This document shows, piece by piece, positions 12,712 to 24,107 of a DNA stretch of 64,000 nt. A program made the position numbers and the translations under genes. Position 1 is the first letter of the stretch. Every line of letters begins with the position of its first letter. Below the pieces are notes generated by a model. That model was not told where the DNA came from, made no database searches, and saw only the letters and a program-made list of their open reading frames with translations. Source of the DNA: Spirodela intermedia (lineage: Eukaryota > Streptophyta > Magnoliopsida > Alismatales > Araceae); the NCBI GenBank assembly GCA_902729315.2, contig LR746264.1, forward strand, positions 932,501-996,500, in the 5' to 3' direction.

Positions 12712-13345
12712 AACAGACGGACAGGGAGAGACAGAGACAGAGACAGAGAGAGGGAGAGAAAGAGAGAGAAAGACAGAGAAAGAGAGAGAAAGAGAGAGAG
12801 GGAGAGGGAGGGAGAGGGAGAGAGAGAGAGGGAGAGAGGGAGAGGGAGAGAGAGAGAGAGAGAGGGAGAGGGAGAGGGAGGGAGAGGGAGAGAGAGAGAG
12901 GGAGATAGGGAGAGGGAGAGGGAAAGGGAGAAAGAGAGAGAGGGAGAGGGAGAGAGAGAGAGAGAGGGTGTGTGTGAGAGAGAGGAATAGAGAGGGAGAG
13001 GGAGAGGGAGAAGAGAGAGAGAGAGAAAGAGAGGGTGTGTGTGAGAGAGAGGAATAGAGAGGGAGAGGGAGAGGGAGAAAGAGAGGGTGTGTGAGAGAGA
13101 GAGAGAGACAGACAGAGGGAGAAATAGAGAGAGGGAGAGAGATACAGAGGGAGAAATAGAGAGAGAGAGGGAGAGAGATACAGAGGGAGAAATAGAGAGA
13201 GAGAGGGAGAGAGATACAGAGGGAGAAAAAGAGAGAGAGAGGGAGGGAGAGGGGGAGGGAGAGGGGGAGAGAGAGAGGGTGAGGGAGGAAGAGAGAGAGA
13301 AAGATAGAGAGAGAGAAAGAGAGGGTGAGAGAGAGAGAGGATGGG
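12656..13345 (+). repeat. ~690-bp polypurine (GA/GGGAGA) tract
   Basis: Almost pure purine on the plus strand, made of GA, GGGAGA and GAGAAA blocks with rare GTGTGT and CAGA interruptions. It has higher-order structure: a ~65–80 bp block containing 'gggtgtgtgtgagagagagg' occurs more than once (about 12967 and 13035), and a ~38 bp block containing 'gagatacagagggagaaa' is repeated from about 13138 to 13225. It ends about 80 bp upstream of the start codon of the HIPP/Pi21-like gene and so occupies that gene's promoter or 5' UTR. Confidence 0.95.
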
Positions 13346-13460
13346 GGAAGCCGGAGACTTATTCTGATTGGCTTCTCCCTCCACGGGTTGTAATCTCATG
13401 CATGACGAGGGGGGCAGATGACATGGGGATGGACGGCGACTTCAGGACCGGGGCCGAACT

Positions 13461-14352
13461 GGCGGCACGTGCGACCATGGTTCTCCCGCCCTTCGCACGT
13501 GTGGGTACCGCGAATCGGTCCCGACTATGTGACACCCCCGGAACCTCTCGACCGGGTTAATGACCGAGAGGAAACCACGTGAGACACACTCGGAGGGAGG
13601 CGGGCGTCTCACACGCGCAACTGAAACCCGGGCTACGCGGATGACGCGATAAAACGGGAACTCGGCGGAGCGAGCTGGAACGGTTCCGCCGGATCTACGA
13701 GAGATCCGGGAACAGACGGACGAAGTTGTCTGTACGAAGAAGAGAGAAGCAGGAGGGAGAACGGGTAAGGATTATCCGGACTCCTCTGGAAGGCAAGGGA
13801 GAATAATGCAGCGGAGATTATTCCCCTCTCCCTCTATAAAAGGGGGGGTACTTTGCTCTCTGAGGACAAGGGAAGAGAAGGAAGAGAAGAAAGGAGATAG
13901 AAGTCTTCGGGGCGAGAGAGAGCTTGGGATTCTCGTCCGAGAGCTTTGTGAGAGCTGGAAGTCACGGACGGAGAAGAGGGCTGTGCCGGACTCTTCTCCT
14001 CCCCCTTGTACGCCTCTATTCTCGGGAGTAATAGTCGTCTCATTGTGTCACTATCGCATCGCCGTAGGATTGGGGGATTATTCCGCAGGTGACGTGGAGG
14101 CTGCTCGGCGTTGACGGACCAACGGTCGAGGATGGTTTCGGGTGGTTGAACGACTAACCGGATAATCACCTGTGGCACTCTCTCGCTGCAGGAAGTCAAA
14201 CTAATTTGGTGGCACGTGTGGAGACAACCCCCTGGGAGATATATGATGGGGGTGGGAGGGTTCTCCCTCCAAATAGGCTTGCAACAGGTGCCGAGGCCTA
14301 GCGTATCCACACGTGCGAAGGGCCGGGAGAACCCCTGGTCGTACGTGCCGTC
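13461..14352. repeat. ~50-bp imperfect inverted repeat flanking the LTR-like element
   Basis: The arm at 13461–13509 and the arm at 14303–14352 are reverse complements over about 50 bp. Both contain CTTCGCACGTGTGG in one orientation, a GGTTCTCCCG core, and a GGCACGT end. They sit just outside the two edges of the LTR-like segment. Confidence 0.7.
13528..14198 (+). mobile_element. LTR-like segment (solo LTR or 5' end of a retrotransposon)
   Basis: Begins TGTGACACCCCC, a start typical of plant Ty3-type LTRs. It has a strong TATA box (TATAAAAGG at 13835–13843) and ends near GTCA just before a TTTGGTGGCACGTGTGG stretch that resembles a primer-binding-site region. The segment is about 670 bp and GC-rich, unlike its AT-rich flanks. 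No gag-pol frame follows it, and I see no second LTR in the window, so it is a solo or truncated LTR. Boundaries are approximate, and a target-site duplication was not established. Confidence 0.5.
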
Positions 14353-14745
14353 GTTACTAAAATACAGCAATGACTTGCTAATGTACGCAAAGTAACATAT
14401 AAACAGTTTAGTTAGAGAGAGAGAGAGAGAGAGAGGGTGAGTGACACGTGACAACTAGGTGTCATCCATCTTCTTCGGATAGGCCCTCAAACGGCATTAC
14501 ATGTGCGAATTCATTAGTGGGCGGCGTGGGCGACCCACTAATGACTGCGGCATTCGATGAATCCCAGGCCCGCAAGGTGGGCGCCGGCGGGCCCCGTGGT
14601 GGGTCTCCTGAAAATACCATTTATCAGAAGTATAATCCATCTTGCACCCGTTTAGAAGAGAATGGCACCATGTAATCAGGTCTAGACCTCTACTCGGATT
14701 GGTTTTGGGCAATCCCTGTTCATCAGATGCGATCTTTATGGCTGA

Positions 14746-14747
<2 letters not shown>

Positions 14748-14806
<59 letters not shown>
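14748..14806 (+). repeat. (CT)n microsatellite
   Basis: A long, nearly perfect CT dinucleotide run. It ends next to a GGGCCGGGCCGGGCC motif that recurs elsewhere in plant intergenic DNA and in this window near 17.83 and 48.9 kb. Confidence 0.95.
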
Positions 14807-15013
14807 GTAGTGTCGGGCCGGGCCGGGCCAAGCCCGTGTCAAAATTTTCGGGTTTTCCTCTCTGACTGAAAATGTATTTTAGACGGAAGGTCCAATTAAG
14901 TTCGTCCTTCTGGGAGGCGAGGCAGATGGGCTGACTCAGGCCAAGCAATCTCTTAGAGATGGACAAGCCCGTGTTCTTGGTTGAGAAAAGCGAGAGAGAG
15001 GGGGGGGGGGGGG

Positions 15014-15302
15014 TTAACGGGGGTGCTTTTCGAAGTGGGACTCGTGGCAATGGGGATCGAGCCAGTCGCGGGGGGGGCTCTTGGGAAGGGCGAGGGAGGC
15101 GGGGGAATTGCTGCCCACGAGCTCCCGCAGGGCGTCGAGCTTGTTCTCCCTTCCGGCTCCGGCGAACTTCCGGTCCGCCTCCTTCAACTTGTTCTTGAAC
15201 CGCTGCCTGTAGGCGGTAGGATTCTGCTGCTCCTGGGGCGGCTTGGCTTGGCACGGCGGGGCCCCGTGTGGCCCCAGATATATCTTCTCCTCTTTGATGG
15301 GC
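15014..15302 (-). CDS. Hypothetical plant protein, exon with RQRFKNKLKEADRKF motif
   Basis: Minus-strand exon preceded by an acceptor (gtgtgcag). It begins PIKEEKIYLGPHGAPP, followed by a basic, probably helical segment with RQRFKNKLKEADRKF and ENKLDALRELVG, then a low-complexity tail and a stop. The composition is clearly protein-like and the motif block looks conserved, but I do not recognise a named family. No local start codon exists, so an upstream exon is required. One candidate first exon lies at about 17500–17519, where the minus strand reads MDPTLNRIIPQPEEEDEW, but joining it is speculative: it would imply an intron of about 2.2 kb containing the minisatellite at 15.33–15.8 kb. Confidence 0.45.
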
Positions 15303-15329
15303 TGCACACGTATAGATATATATATATAT

Positions 15330-15559
15330 CATGAGAGAGAGAGACAGAGACAGAGACAGAGACAGAGACAGAGAGAGATTACAGGATGTTACGTACTGGA
15401 CAGGTATAGATTTTAGGTGACCGCAAAAGAAATGTAGACAAGATAGATACCTCGATGTAGAGAGAGAGACAGAGACAGATTGCAGGAAGTCAAATACTTG
15501 GTCGATATAGATTAGATGTTCGAGTGACCTCAAAAAGACTTAGACAAGATAGATACCTC

Positions 15560-15594
<35 letters not shown>

Positions 15595-15769
15595 CAGGAT
15601 GTTAAGTACTGGGTCAGAATAGATGTAGGGTGACCTCAAAAGTAACGTAGACAAAGATACGTCGGTGTAGAGAGAGACAGAGACAGATTGCAGGATGTCA
15701 AATACTGGGTCGATAAAGATTAGATTTTCGGTGACCTAAAAAGAAATTTAGACAAGATAGCTACCTTGG

Positions 15770-15803
<34 letters not shown>

Positions 15804-15805
15804 TT
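15330..15805 (+). repeat. ~105–115 bp minisatellite with GA-rich linkers (4 copies)
   Basis: Four tandem units, each starting 'gattacagga' or 'gattgcagga', containing a 'gtgacct' core and 'tagacaa(ga)tag', and ending in a GA-rich linker. Two unit types alternate: linkers of plain (GA)n, and linkers with repeated GACAGA. Units 1 and 3 match each other best, as do units 2 and 4, so the array is a duplicated dimer. Confidence 0.85.
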
Positions 15806-18696
15806 ACCGTGGAAGGAGGCTTGCGATCTGCTACTTCCTCCGGGACATGGGGGCTCCCCATCTCAGACTCCCCACCAGTCAAACTCGGGATCACATATCC
15901 ATCCGTGTCTGAAAGGATGAGGAAGCAAATCCTCAGCAGGATGCCCTACGGCTTGAAACTCAGGAAAAAAATCATCAACTGGGCTCTCCACCGACAGCCA
16001 TTACTTGCAAAACCTAAAGAAATAAACAAATAATTTCTCCTTCCCTGAAATTTCCCCACCCAAGATCATGGCGGTTATCAATGACCCACAAGACGACCAT
16101 CACACACCATGATCATCCCCTCTTAGAACACGACACCAAAAAACTTAGCTTTGATCATTGCCCACCTCAGAGCAACTAGAGATCTTCAAAAGGGTGATGG
16201 ATCCTCGGATGAAAACCACAAGGGCGCGCACAAAAGTAGAGCCCACAACTCTACTTTTGGTGAATTCAATCTCTAGATTCTTGTTTTGGGTGATCGCTCA
16301 TACCAAAAACCTGGTGAGATTCAGAGTTTGCAATCTCTAGACTCTTTGTCATCTGATGTCTCTGAGCTCCCCTTGAACCCTGTATCTGACCCTTTTCAGC
16401 TGAAAATACCCACCTACTTCAGGATCAAGGATAAAGAAAAGAAAGAAATGAAGAATCTACCGATATGGAAGAAGTAATAAATGACCAAGGAATGGGTTGG
16501 CGGATGAAAACTGATTTCCCTTTAAGGTAAGGATGATGACACATTTCTTATTAATTCCTGCCGGATTTTACATCGACCTAGGAAGATAAACTATTAGTAG
16601 AAAGGAAAAGAAAATTCCTGGATAGGAGAAGCTTCAACCTCGCAGTGTTGTAATCCCATTGAAATCGAGAGTCAGCCTCTCAAGCGCAAACCACGAACAT
16701 GATCTGTGCTTAACTTGACTCGCATACTTACTCCTGATTAATTGGATAAAAATATTTTTAAAGGTAGAGCAACTGATTATGTTCTCAGATGCACTTGGTT
16801 GAGGGCATCCAACAATTGTGTGGAGCATTTCATGTAAAATGACCACGGAGAGGATTTTTTTTCTTCAAAAAAAGTATTCATTCGAATGTGGATGTGGGGG
16901 TGAAACTTTGAATTATGTGACAAAATTTTCGGGGATTTTAAGGTTAAACAAGCGCATCCATAGACGAGAATATCATAGCAAATGGATGATCTGTGGCAAA
17001 CGATAAAGCCTGATAGAAAGAGCATAGAGCTGGATTACTTTCTTCCTGAACTAATTAATGAGAAAGCATAGTCTGTGATGTGTCCCAGAATTCCTTCCGA
17101 CCAGAATATCTAAAAGTAATTAGTTCTTGTGAAATTAGAAAATAATGGAGATCATGAACGCAATGCGAAAATGGAACAAAAAATTAAATTCAGAAGTAAT
17201 ATGGAGATCATGATGCAATCTCATCGCTTTGATACGATAAAACAATACATCCACCATAGATCATGATAAAATTTATCCCACTGATTACCACACCAAGCCA
17301 CCAACCAAATCGCAAATTATTAAGGGACTAGCAACTGCTATGAATTATCATGAAGCTTAAAATAACGAAAAATTAGAAGAAAAAAACCATCTACACGGAA
17401 ACACAGGAGTCGGGAAAAACGATCACAGAAGACGTTGACGACGACGACGACGACGATGATATACCCCACTCGTCTTCTTCCTCGGGTTGGGGAATGATAC
17501 GATTCAAGGTCGGGTCCATGGGGAGCAGACGAACATGGATCTCTACCGGCAGACAAATAGGATAAAGAAACTACGCTAAACTCCCTCAGATCCTCCACGG
17601 GTAGTTGCGAACGCCAATCGGAAACGCGAAAACTCCCTGGCGACAGAACGATCGTCCTCCCTCCAATCAGGGTAGAACGAACAACAGATGCTTCAACGAG
17701 ACCCTAGAGGGCTCTAAGAAGGAGAGAGAGAGAGAGAGAGAGAGAGAACTAGTTGGATAACTGTAAATTAGCTGCATGCACAGAATATGGGCTTTGGGCC
17801 GAGCCTCCCAATAAAAGTACAGCCCAGCTCAGGAAAGGCCCGGGCCGGGCCAGTCTCCATTCTAAGCCTCATTCTGAGTGATCCTCGGGCCCCAATAAAC
17901 GGCCCGCGCTCTCAGCCCACTTAACTTACAAAAGTTTTCCTACCTAATCGAAGCTATGAGACAAAGAAATGTGAAGTCTCATCATTGGGCGCTGCCCCGG
18001 GGCCGAACCGAAGTGGGCCCGGTTTCATAAGCTGGGCCCCACACCATATACCTCAGGAGTGGCGGGAGATATTCTCATGTTACTACGTATAAATAAATGC
18101 TTGTTGCAGTCTCTAAGCATATGAAAATGAGAGGTAATTTAACAGATGAAGAAAATGATAAATAAGGACTAAATGATGATAAATACCAAATATGGCCAAT
18201 TTCTACCGTACCTCTCTCTCTCTCTCTCTCCAACTTTCTAGGAGCTGGGCTGAGCTAAATGTAGAGGGATGACATCATTGTAAATCAATAGTCAGCCGCT
18301 CACTAGCCTTGGATAAAAACATTCAGTTTTTTTCCTTTTATAGAAAATAGTAACCGAAAAAATCGTCTTTTTAAGACAAAAATGCTCCAACAAAAGTGGA
18401 GGAAAATCCCAGCATTTCCAGGTGGCGGCTAATAATTCGATCAATCAGAGAGGGGAGGGAAAGATGAGGAACAGCCACACCAAGAACCCTAATTTTTCGT
18501 CGTCATCCTCTCTTCCCCACTGTTACCAGCCGAGGCCCATCTGAAAACACTGGGAAGATCGAGTCTCAGCATTTCCGTCGACGGCGCCGTTAGATTTCCA
18601 GATCAAGAAACCTCTTGCAGCAAACTGAAACAACCATGGGTCCTCCAAAGTCTCCCAGTGCACAGCCTGCGAGAAGACAGTCACAGTGTGTGTGTA

Positions 18697-18733
<37 letters not shown>

Positions 18734-19340
18734 AGAGAATGAGCATCAGTCAATTATAGATCATAAAATATAAAACACTGTTGGCTCTACAGAAGATTGA
18801 AGAAAACTTCTGACAGAATTCAAGAAATGGAAAGGATTGGGATTTTTGTACAAGAGCTGTGTAATAGGAGCTGAGACACCATCTTCAAAGATAAACCCTA
18901 GTTCCTTAAGATCTTCCAGGTTCATCGTTGGAAGATATCTGGATTCAATCTTGGAAACTAGCCCAGAAAATTTTGGGTCATTATGTAAATACCCAAGTAA
19001 ACCAGAAAATCTCAGTTGTCATTCTGGAAATGGAATCATAAAACCCATGATTAGGTAAATCAGTAGCAGATTTGGGTCGTCAGAATCCGAAAACTTGGGT
19101 CAAATCAGGGTGGTGATGATGCGGCAAAGAAATTTTAACCATGGTAGATGGTCGGATCAGAAGGTTTCTTAGTCAACAGAAGAAGGCTACAACAATTATT
19201 CATTAGCAAGCAGAAGTCTTCAACAACTTAGAAGAATTCTCAACCTAGACGATGTGAACAAATCTTTTCAAAGAGGTTCCGAAGAATATTCACCAGGACT
19301 GAAGATCAGCTTACAAAAGTCAGACCGATACCGGTGGAGT
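15806..19340. other. Intergenic region, no confident gene
   Basis: About 3.5 kb with no gene that I can support. It holds (GA)n at 17720–17746, a (TG)n/(AG)n run near 18690–18740, a GGCCCGGGCCGGGCC motif near 17838, and a possible orphan first exon at 17519 (minus). The part next to 19341 probably includes the 3' UTR of the Tim-like gene. Confidence 0.4.
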
Positions 19341-22300
19341 TCATAAAGTCAATGGCCAGGGCCCAGTAGGTGTCACCACATCACCTTTCTGCAAACCCAA
19401 AAAAAACAAAAAAACAAAAAAAAAAAAACCTATATGCATGATACGTGAAAACACCCCACATGGCCAGAGAGGTCATCCCGAATCCAGTCCAGACCAGGAG
19501 GTATCAGCGCAAAGTCAACTGATACAAGCCCTCTCAAAACCCCTGTTCTAGTGGCCACTCGCACCAGCCAGACTGTATCAGATGGTTGACTAATATACAG
19601 AAATAAATTGGAAAGTATTTCCATTTCAAGATAAGTCAGAGATATTTCTTACCGATCCACTGCCCAATTGAAGGGTGGAAATAAGCAAAGATCCCTGCTC
19701 CAAGAGATGCAAAAACTAATGAGGCGCTGCATCGAATTGTTGCACCATAGATCCTCTTCTGAAGGCACCGGAGCTTCTCTGCCGTGGTGGCGTCTTCTTC
19801 ATTATTATCAGATCTACGAAACAAGCATCTGTATACGTCAATCCCCATTTGGATGATCCACGAAGCAGCCACACCTAAACAGTGCCCTGCAAGAAGAGAA
19901 ACGACGTTCACCGTCGGGAATAGCAGTCTCTCATGGGCTATATGACACCGCTCAAGATAATCGCTGTAGTGTGGAGGAAACCTCTCAAGGTCGTTCTGCC
20001 AACGCTGTAGATGAAGACCGTGGCAGGCATTCCCCTCCCAGCCTTGCGTTTTGCAGATCTTGAGGCATCTGCAAGGCCCAATTGCATGAATAATTGAAAC
20101 GGGTGATATATATCTTCGGATCCATAGCAGTGAACAGGAGAATAATAGATTAATTAGCAACAACTGTGCTTCTTTTAAGTGCTAGTAAACACACTAAACA
20201 GTGACCGGATACAGAGAGATACTGGATGTGGTCAGAATTTACTCTTGCTCCCTCTCTCACTATATCTACATTTAAACTCCCTAGGGATCCATGTTTGATT
20301 CATACATGTGGGCATCGCGATTATGAGAATGTTTGTGAGAGGCATGCAAATAAACGAGAATATCACAGGATTCGGTTCCTGTCACAATGGACTAAACGGC
20401 CAAATCATTCGGAAAACCAACCATCGTGGACGAAATTCATCCTACAACACTGAAATGAGTCTGAAGTAAGAGAAATCACAGGTAGTGCCCGTACTGTTCA
20501 TTTATCAAAGTAGGAGAAATCGCAAATGCCGTTTTCGAGATTATAAAACTACATGGCCAAGTCATTTTAATAGGAAATGGAAATATCATCATGAAAATTC
20601 AATGCACTAGACAATGAAATGCCGAATACAATGGTATGAAGAAAGAAAACTGAATAATATGCACATGCCACTGGTGATAAAAGAGCACATTCATTTTTTT
20701 GAAGATAGAACAGAAGCATTTCGTCTTCGATAAATGTATTTAAACTGATTTAAAGATGAAAAATTGTTGTTTGACGAGTGTGGTTACTCTCATCTACTTT
20801 CTAATCAGCACAAAATATTCCTCTGGCAACCATGGAAGCAAAAAAGATGTTAAAAGAAAAAAAAAAACCCGTTTTGTAAACTACAACCTTATACTCTACA
20901 TGGTGGTACACGCACAACTAATTCCAAACCAATACTTCAGAAGACACAGACGTGAGGGCTAAAAACGTCCTTTTCCCCATAAATGAAAGTATATGAAATC
21001 AGTTTACCCGCTTAAGGTTCATCAAATGACCAATTTTAGTAAATGAGGAAGCCAAAAAAACCAGACAACGTAGAGAACCATAAGAGTAAAGATGGCTCTT
21101 CGCCATAATTTTCACTAAGCTTAGAAAACAGAAGAAAGGATGAAAAGTATTTCAAATGCTTATCTTGCGAAATGTCAAGCATTTTTATCTGGACTAGTCT
21201 TTTCTCTTCCCCTTGACCGTACTCTCAAACATAGAGGAAAACTAGAAGTAAACGAAATAACATTGCCATTAGTAATTTTTTCTGTTCTAAATATTGTGGC
21301 CTTGCAGCACGTGGAATGCCCAAAGCAACCAAGGGAAACGGTACTGTCCTTAAAAACGTCGGCCTACCTTTAAGAAGTTTCCACGCCATTCTTTGTGAAA
21401 CATAATTAACAGCAAGTCGTTCCAGCACCCGCCTTGTTGTGACTACTGATGACTGAAAATACGAAAGTAAGCAAAAGCATGAAATTGGTCAGGTTTTAAG
21501 TTCGCCTTAGTACTGACATATTTCGAAAAGTTCGCCTTAGAGAGAATTTAAAAATATATACCACTAAAAGATGAAGATGTCTTGACACGTTTGACGGATA
21601 TATACCAGTAAAGATGAGGTAATAGGAGAAAAACGGAACCATTAAAAGACGACCACCATAAAACATTAGGAAAAAAATGCTCTCATCCTAATAATACAGG
21701 ATGTCATTTGCTGAAACTTCATAAGCATAATATAGAATGCCAATGGTAGCATATTTTGAAAAGAAAAAGCGTTTGCTCTAGACACTAATTAAACTACATA
21801 AGAACTGCTCAGCATATTTTGGATTCAGGAGAACCTTAGCATAGAATCAATTTCATTTTAACTTTATTTTTAAAAAAATCAAATCCATACTATATGACAG
21901 CCTGATAGAACTATATTATGTCGGTTCTAAAAATTCTCTAGTGGGAAAATATGATTTTGGAAAAAAAAGTACCTCACGTGCAATTTGCTTTAGCGATTTT
22001 TTGAAGGGGACAACCAAATCTACAGGATTGTCTTCCGGAGGATTTTGCACAAAATCGTCGTCATCGTCCACAGGTGGGGAAGATTCCAACAGAGGCAAAT
22101 AGAACATTAAAAAGGACCTCAGTGAGGTTATTGCGAGAGACTTCAGCCCAAACGCTGAAAATAGAGGCTTCAGTTGTATGGGGTATTCCTTTGTAGTATA
22201 GTTGAGAGAATCATAATAGGAAGTTTTCCCAGAAGGGACATTTTTGTAAGCGGTTTCTATGCTAGGGATGTAATCTTCTGTCCATGCAGCACCAGCATCA

Positions 22301-23849
22301 CACAAGGCGACTGATATTCCATTACCACTGAAATATAAAAAGGCAAATCGTCAGAAAAAAGTAGTATAGCTGAAATAAACTAAATCATAGAGAATGTCAG
22401 CAAAAAGGCTGTCATTCCTCTTTTTGACAAGCTGAAAATAAGTGACTCATTCACTTTCTTATGGAAAAACTCTAATTTTAGTGTTCTGTAAACAGAGGAG
22501 TCCTCAATGAAAGCTTCTACAGAAAAAACATTCTTCCCGGCAACGAAGTGGAAGTACAAGTGAAGATATACAACACCTTGATTGCGAGAACTGAAGGCCC
22601 TACCTAAGCCTCTTATCTCAACGGCCCACATTCGAAACCACTTTTCTGTTTTGTGGAGACAACTTAGACTAACTTGCAGAATCAGATTGGACATCAGTGT
22701 CGAGCAGGTCCAATCAGATCCATATTGTGATTAGATCGGCCAGGAAGTGGCACTGAGAACAAATTGATTTCACGTTCACAGAAAATATTCAAGAATCTTC
22801 AACTTAATTATATGCAATTCCCGAGCGAGACTAAATCACTATCTCAAGCAAAAGGCATACTCTGGTAAAAAAATATTATAGAACTCAGATTTGAAGGCCT
22901 TAAATCTTTGGATGTTTATTCCAAGAACTTTTCAATCATCACAATGCATTTGAAAAGCACCGTCTCATATGGCCACAAGAATGCTCTCGTAAAGAACGCA
23001 TATTCAGTCTCCACAATCTGCTCACCCTTAGAAGTGTGGTCACATCCTTAGAATCCATTCGTGCTCGGTTTATTCCCCTAAATATGATAATCCCGAAGGA
23101 ACCCCTGGTGTTAAAGTGGGCCAGTATGAAATATGATACAAGTAAAGATCCACCAAAATTTATCCATAAACCTTTTTTTATTAGAAAAGGAGTAAACCTC
23201 CCTAATCCTCTACAAAGGTTCCAGAATGGATCTTTACTTGTAATCACTAATCCATAAAAATGAGTAAAGGCCCACCAAAAAGGGAATAGGCATTCAGAAT
23301 GGATCCCAAAAGCCTCAGCTAAAAGGTTCCACATCCAAAGAAAAAAGCTAGACCGCACAATGTGAGATTCATGAAAAACATTTTTCGTTCGGAAAGGCTT
23401 GTTAACAAAAAGGGAAAGAGAAAGACCACTCAGAGTATAACGGAAGCATCATAAACAAATATTCATCTGCGTCGGAGATTTGTCGCATTTTGAATCTCAC
23501 GCACATGAAGTTTAGAGCAATAGAACCATAAAGTACACCCATTTTAACTCTCAAATCTTAGTAATATAAAGACCAGAATCTGAAGGCTCTTTCGGATCAA
23601 GCAATCACATTATCACCAACAATCCAGAACCGGGAGACAGGATACACACGCAAGCCAGAGAAAAGGCCGGACAGATTCGGACGCGCACCTGAAAATGCCT
23701 CCGGAGGAAAAGGGCCTCGAAGCAGCCGCGGCGACGGACGCGGCGACGGCGGCTGAGAGCAGCCCGCACGAGTGGACCGACTTGGCGGAGACGCACCCCC
23801 CGTGGTTGTTCCTCTTGAGCAGATCAAGAACCAAAGCCATCCCCGCCAT
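19341..23849 (-). CDS. Plant Tim17/Tim22/Tim23-family-like membrane protein
   Basis: Six exons by splice signals and frame: 23689–23849, 21973–22327, 21368–21452, 19982–20068, 19653–19886 and probably 19341–19384 (966 nt, 321 aa). The protein starts MAGMALVLDLLKRNNHGG. It continues with an Ala-rich segment, the block VALCDAGAAWTEDYIPSIE, an acidic VDDDDDF loop, VVTTRRVLERLAVNYVSQRM, GHCLGVAASWIIQMGIDVYR, and a glycine-rich ASLGAGIFAYFHPSIGQWIG end. This order resembles the conserved plant protein typified by Arabidopsis At5g51150, which I recall as annotated to the mitochondrial Tim17/Tim22/Tim23 group. The family assignment is from memory and the function is not demonstrated. The last exon is the weakest part: the acceptor ending in AAAG gives 14 codons and a stop, while the stronger-looking TTTGCAG acceptor would terminate almost at once. 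It is divergently arranged with the PPR gene. Confidence 0.65.
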
Positions 23850-24107
23850 CGCAGCGCCCCCTCCCTAGGCCAGGCACTCCTCCCCCTCCTCCTCACTCCC
23901 TCGACGAGCTATGCGGACAAGGAGATCCGGGGGTGGAGCAAATAGCAGAGCTCACAAAGAAAACTCCACCGAACTTTGCTTCATTTCCTGCTAAAATGGA
24001 ACTGATACCGTTAATATGGCCTGTCCTCTTAAAGGATACTACTAAAAAATAAATTTGCGTCATTTTTTAGTTAAACACAAATTTTTAGGGGTTTATCGGT
24101 AATAATA
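23850..24107. promoter_or_regulatory. Short bidirectional promoter region
   Basis: Only about 260 bp separate the start codons of the minus-strand Tim-like gene (23849) and the plus-strand PPR gene (24108 or 24147), so the two genes share one intergenic region. No classical TATA box stands out. Co-regulation of two organelle-related genes is an inference. Confidence 0.5.

Noticed and set aside
11543-13399. Continuous 618-aa minus ORF spanning the HIPP gene and the polypurine tract
   Set aside because: The N-terminal 250 residues are Ser/Leu/Pro runs from (CT)n. The real protein uses three exons with good splice sites that restore an HMA domain.
12656-13560. Arg/Glu-rich plus-strand ORFs in the GA tract
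   Set aside because: They are translations of a simple repeat with no conserved motif.
14736-15533. 265-aa minus ORF with Leu-Ser and Arg-Glu runs
   Set aside because: It runs through (CT)n and the minisatellite in a different frame from the motif-bearing exon at 15014–15302.
22939-23358. 139-aa minus ORF inside intron 1 of the Tim-like gene
   Set aside because: No homology impression and no splice support. It lies in AT-rich intronic DNA that also contains a short inverted repeat (23138 and 23230).
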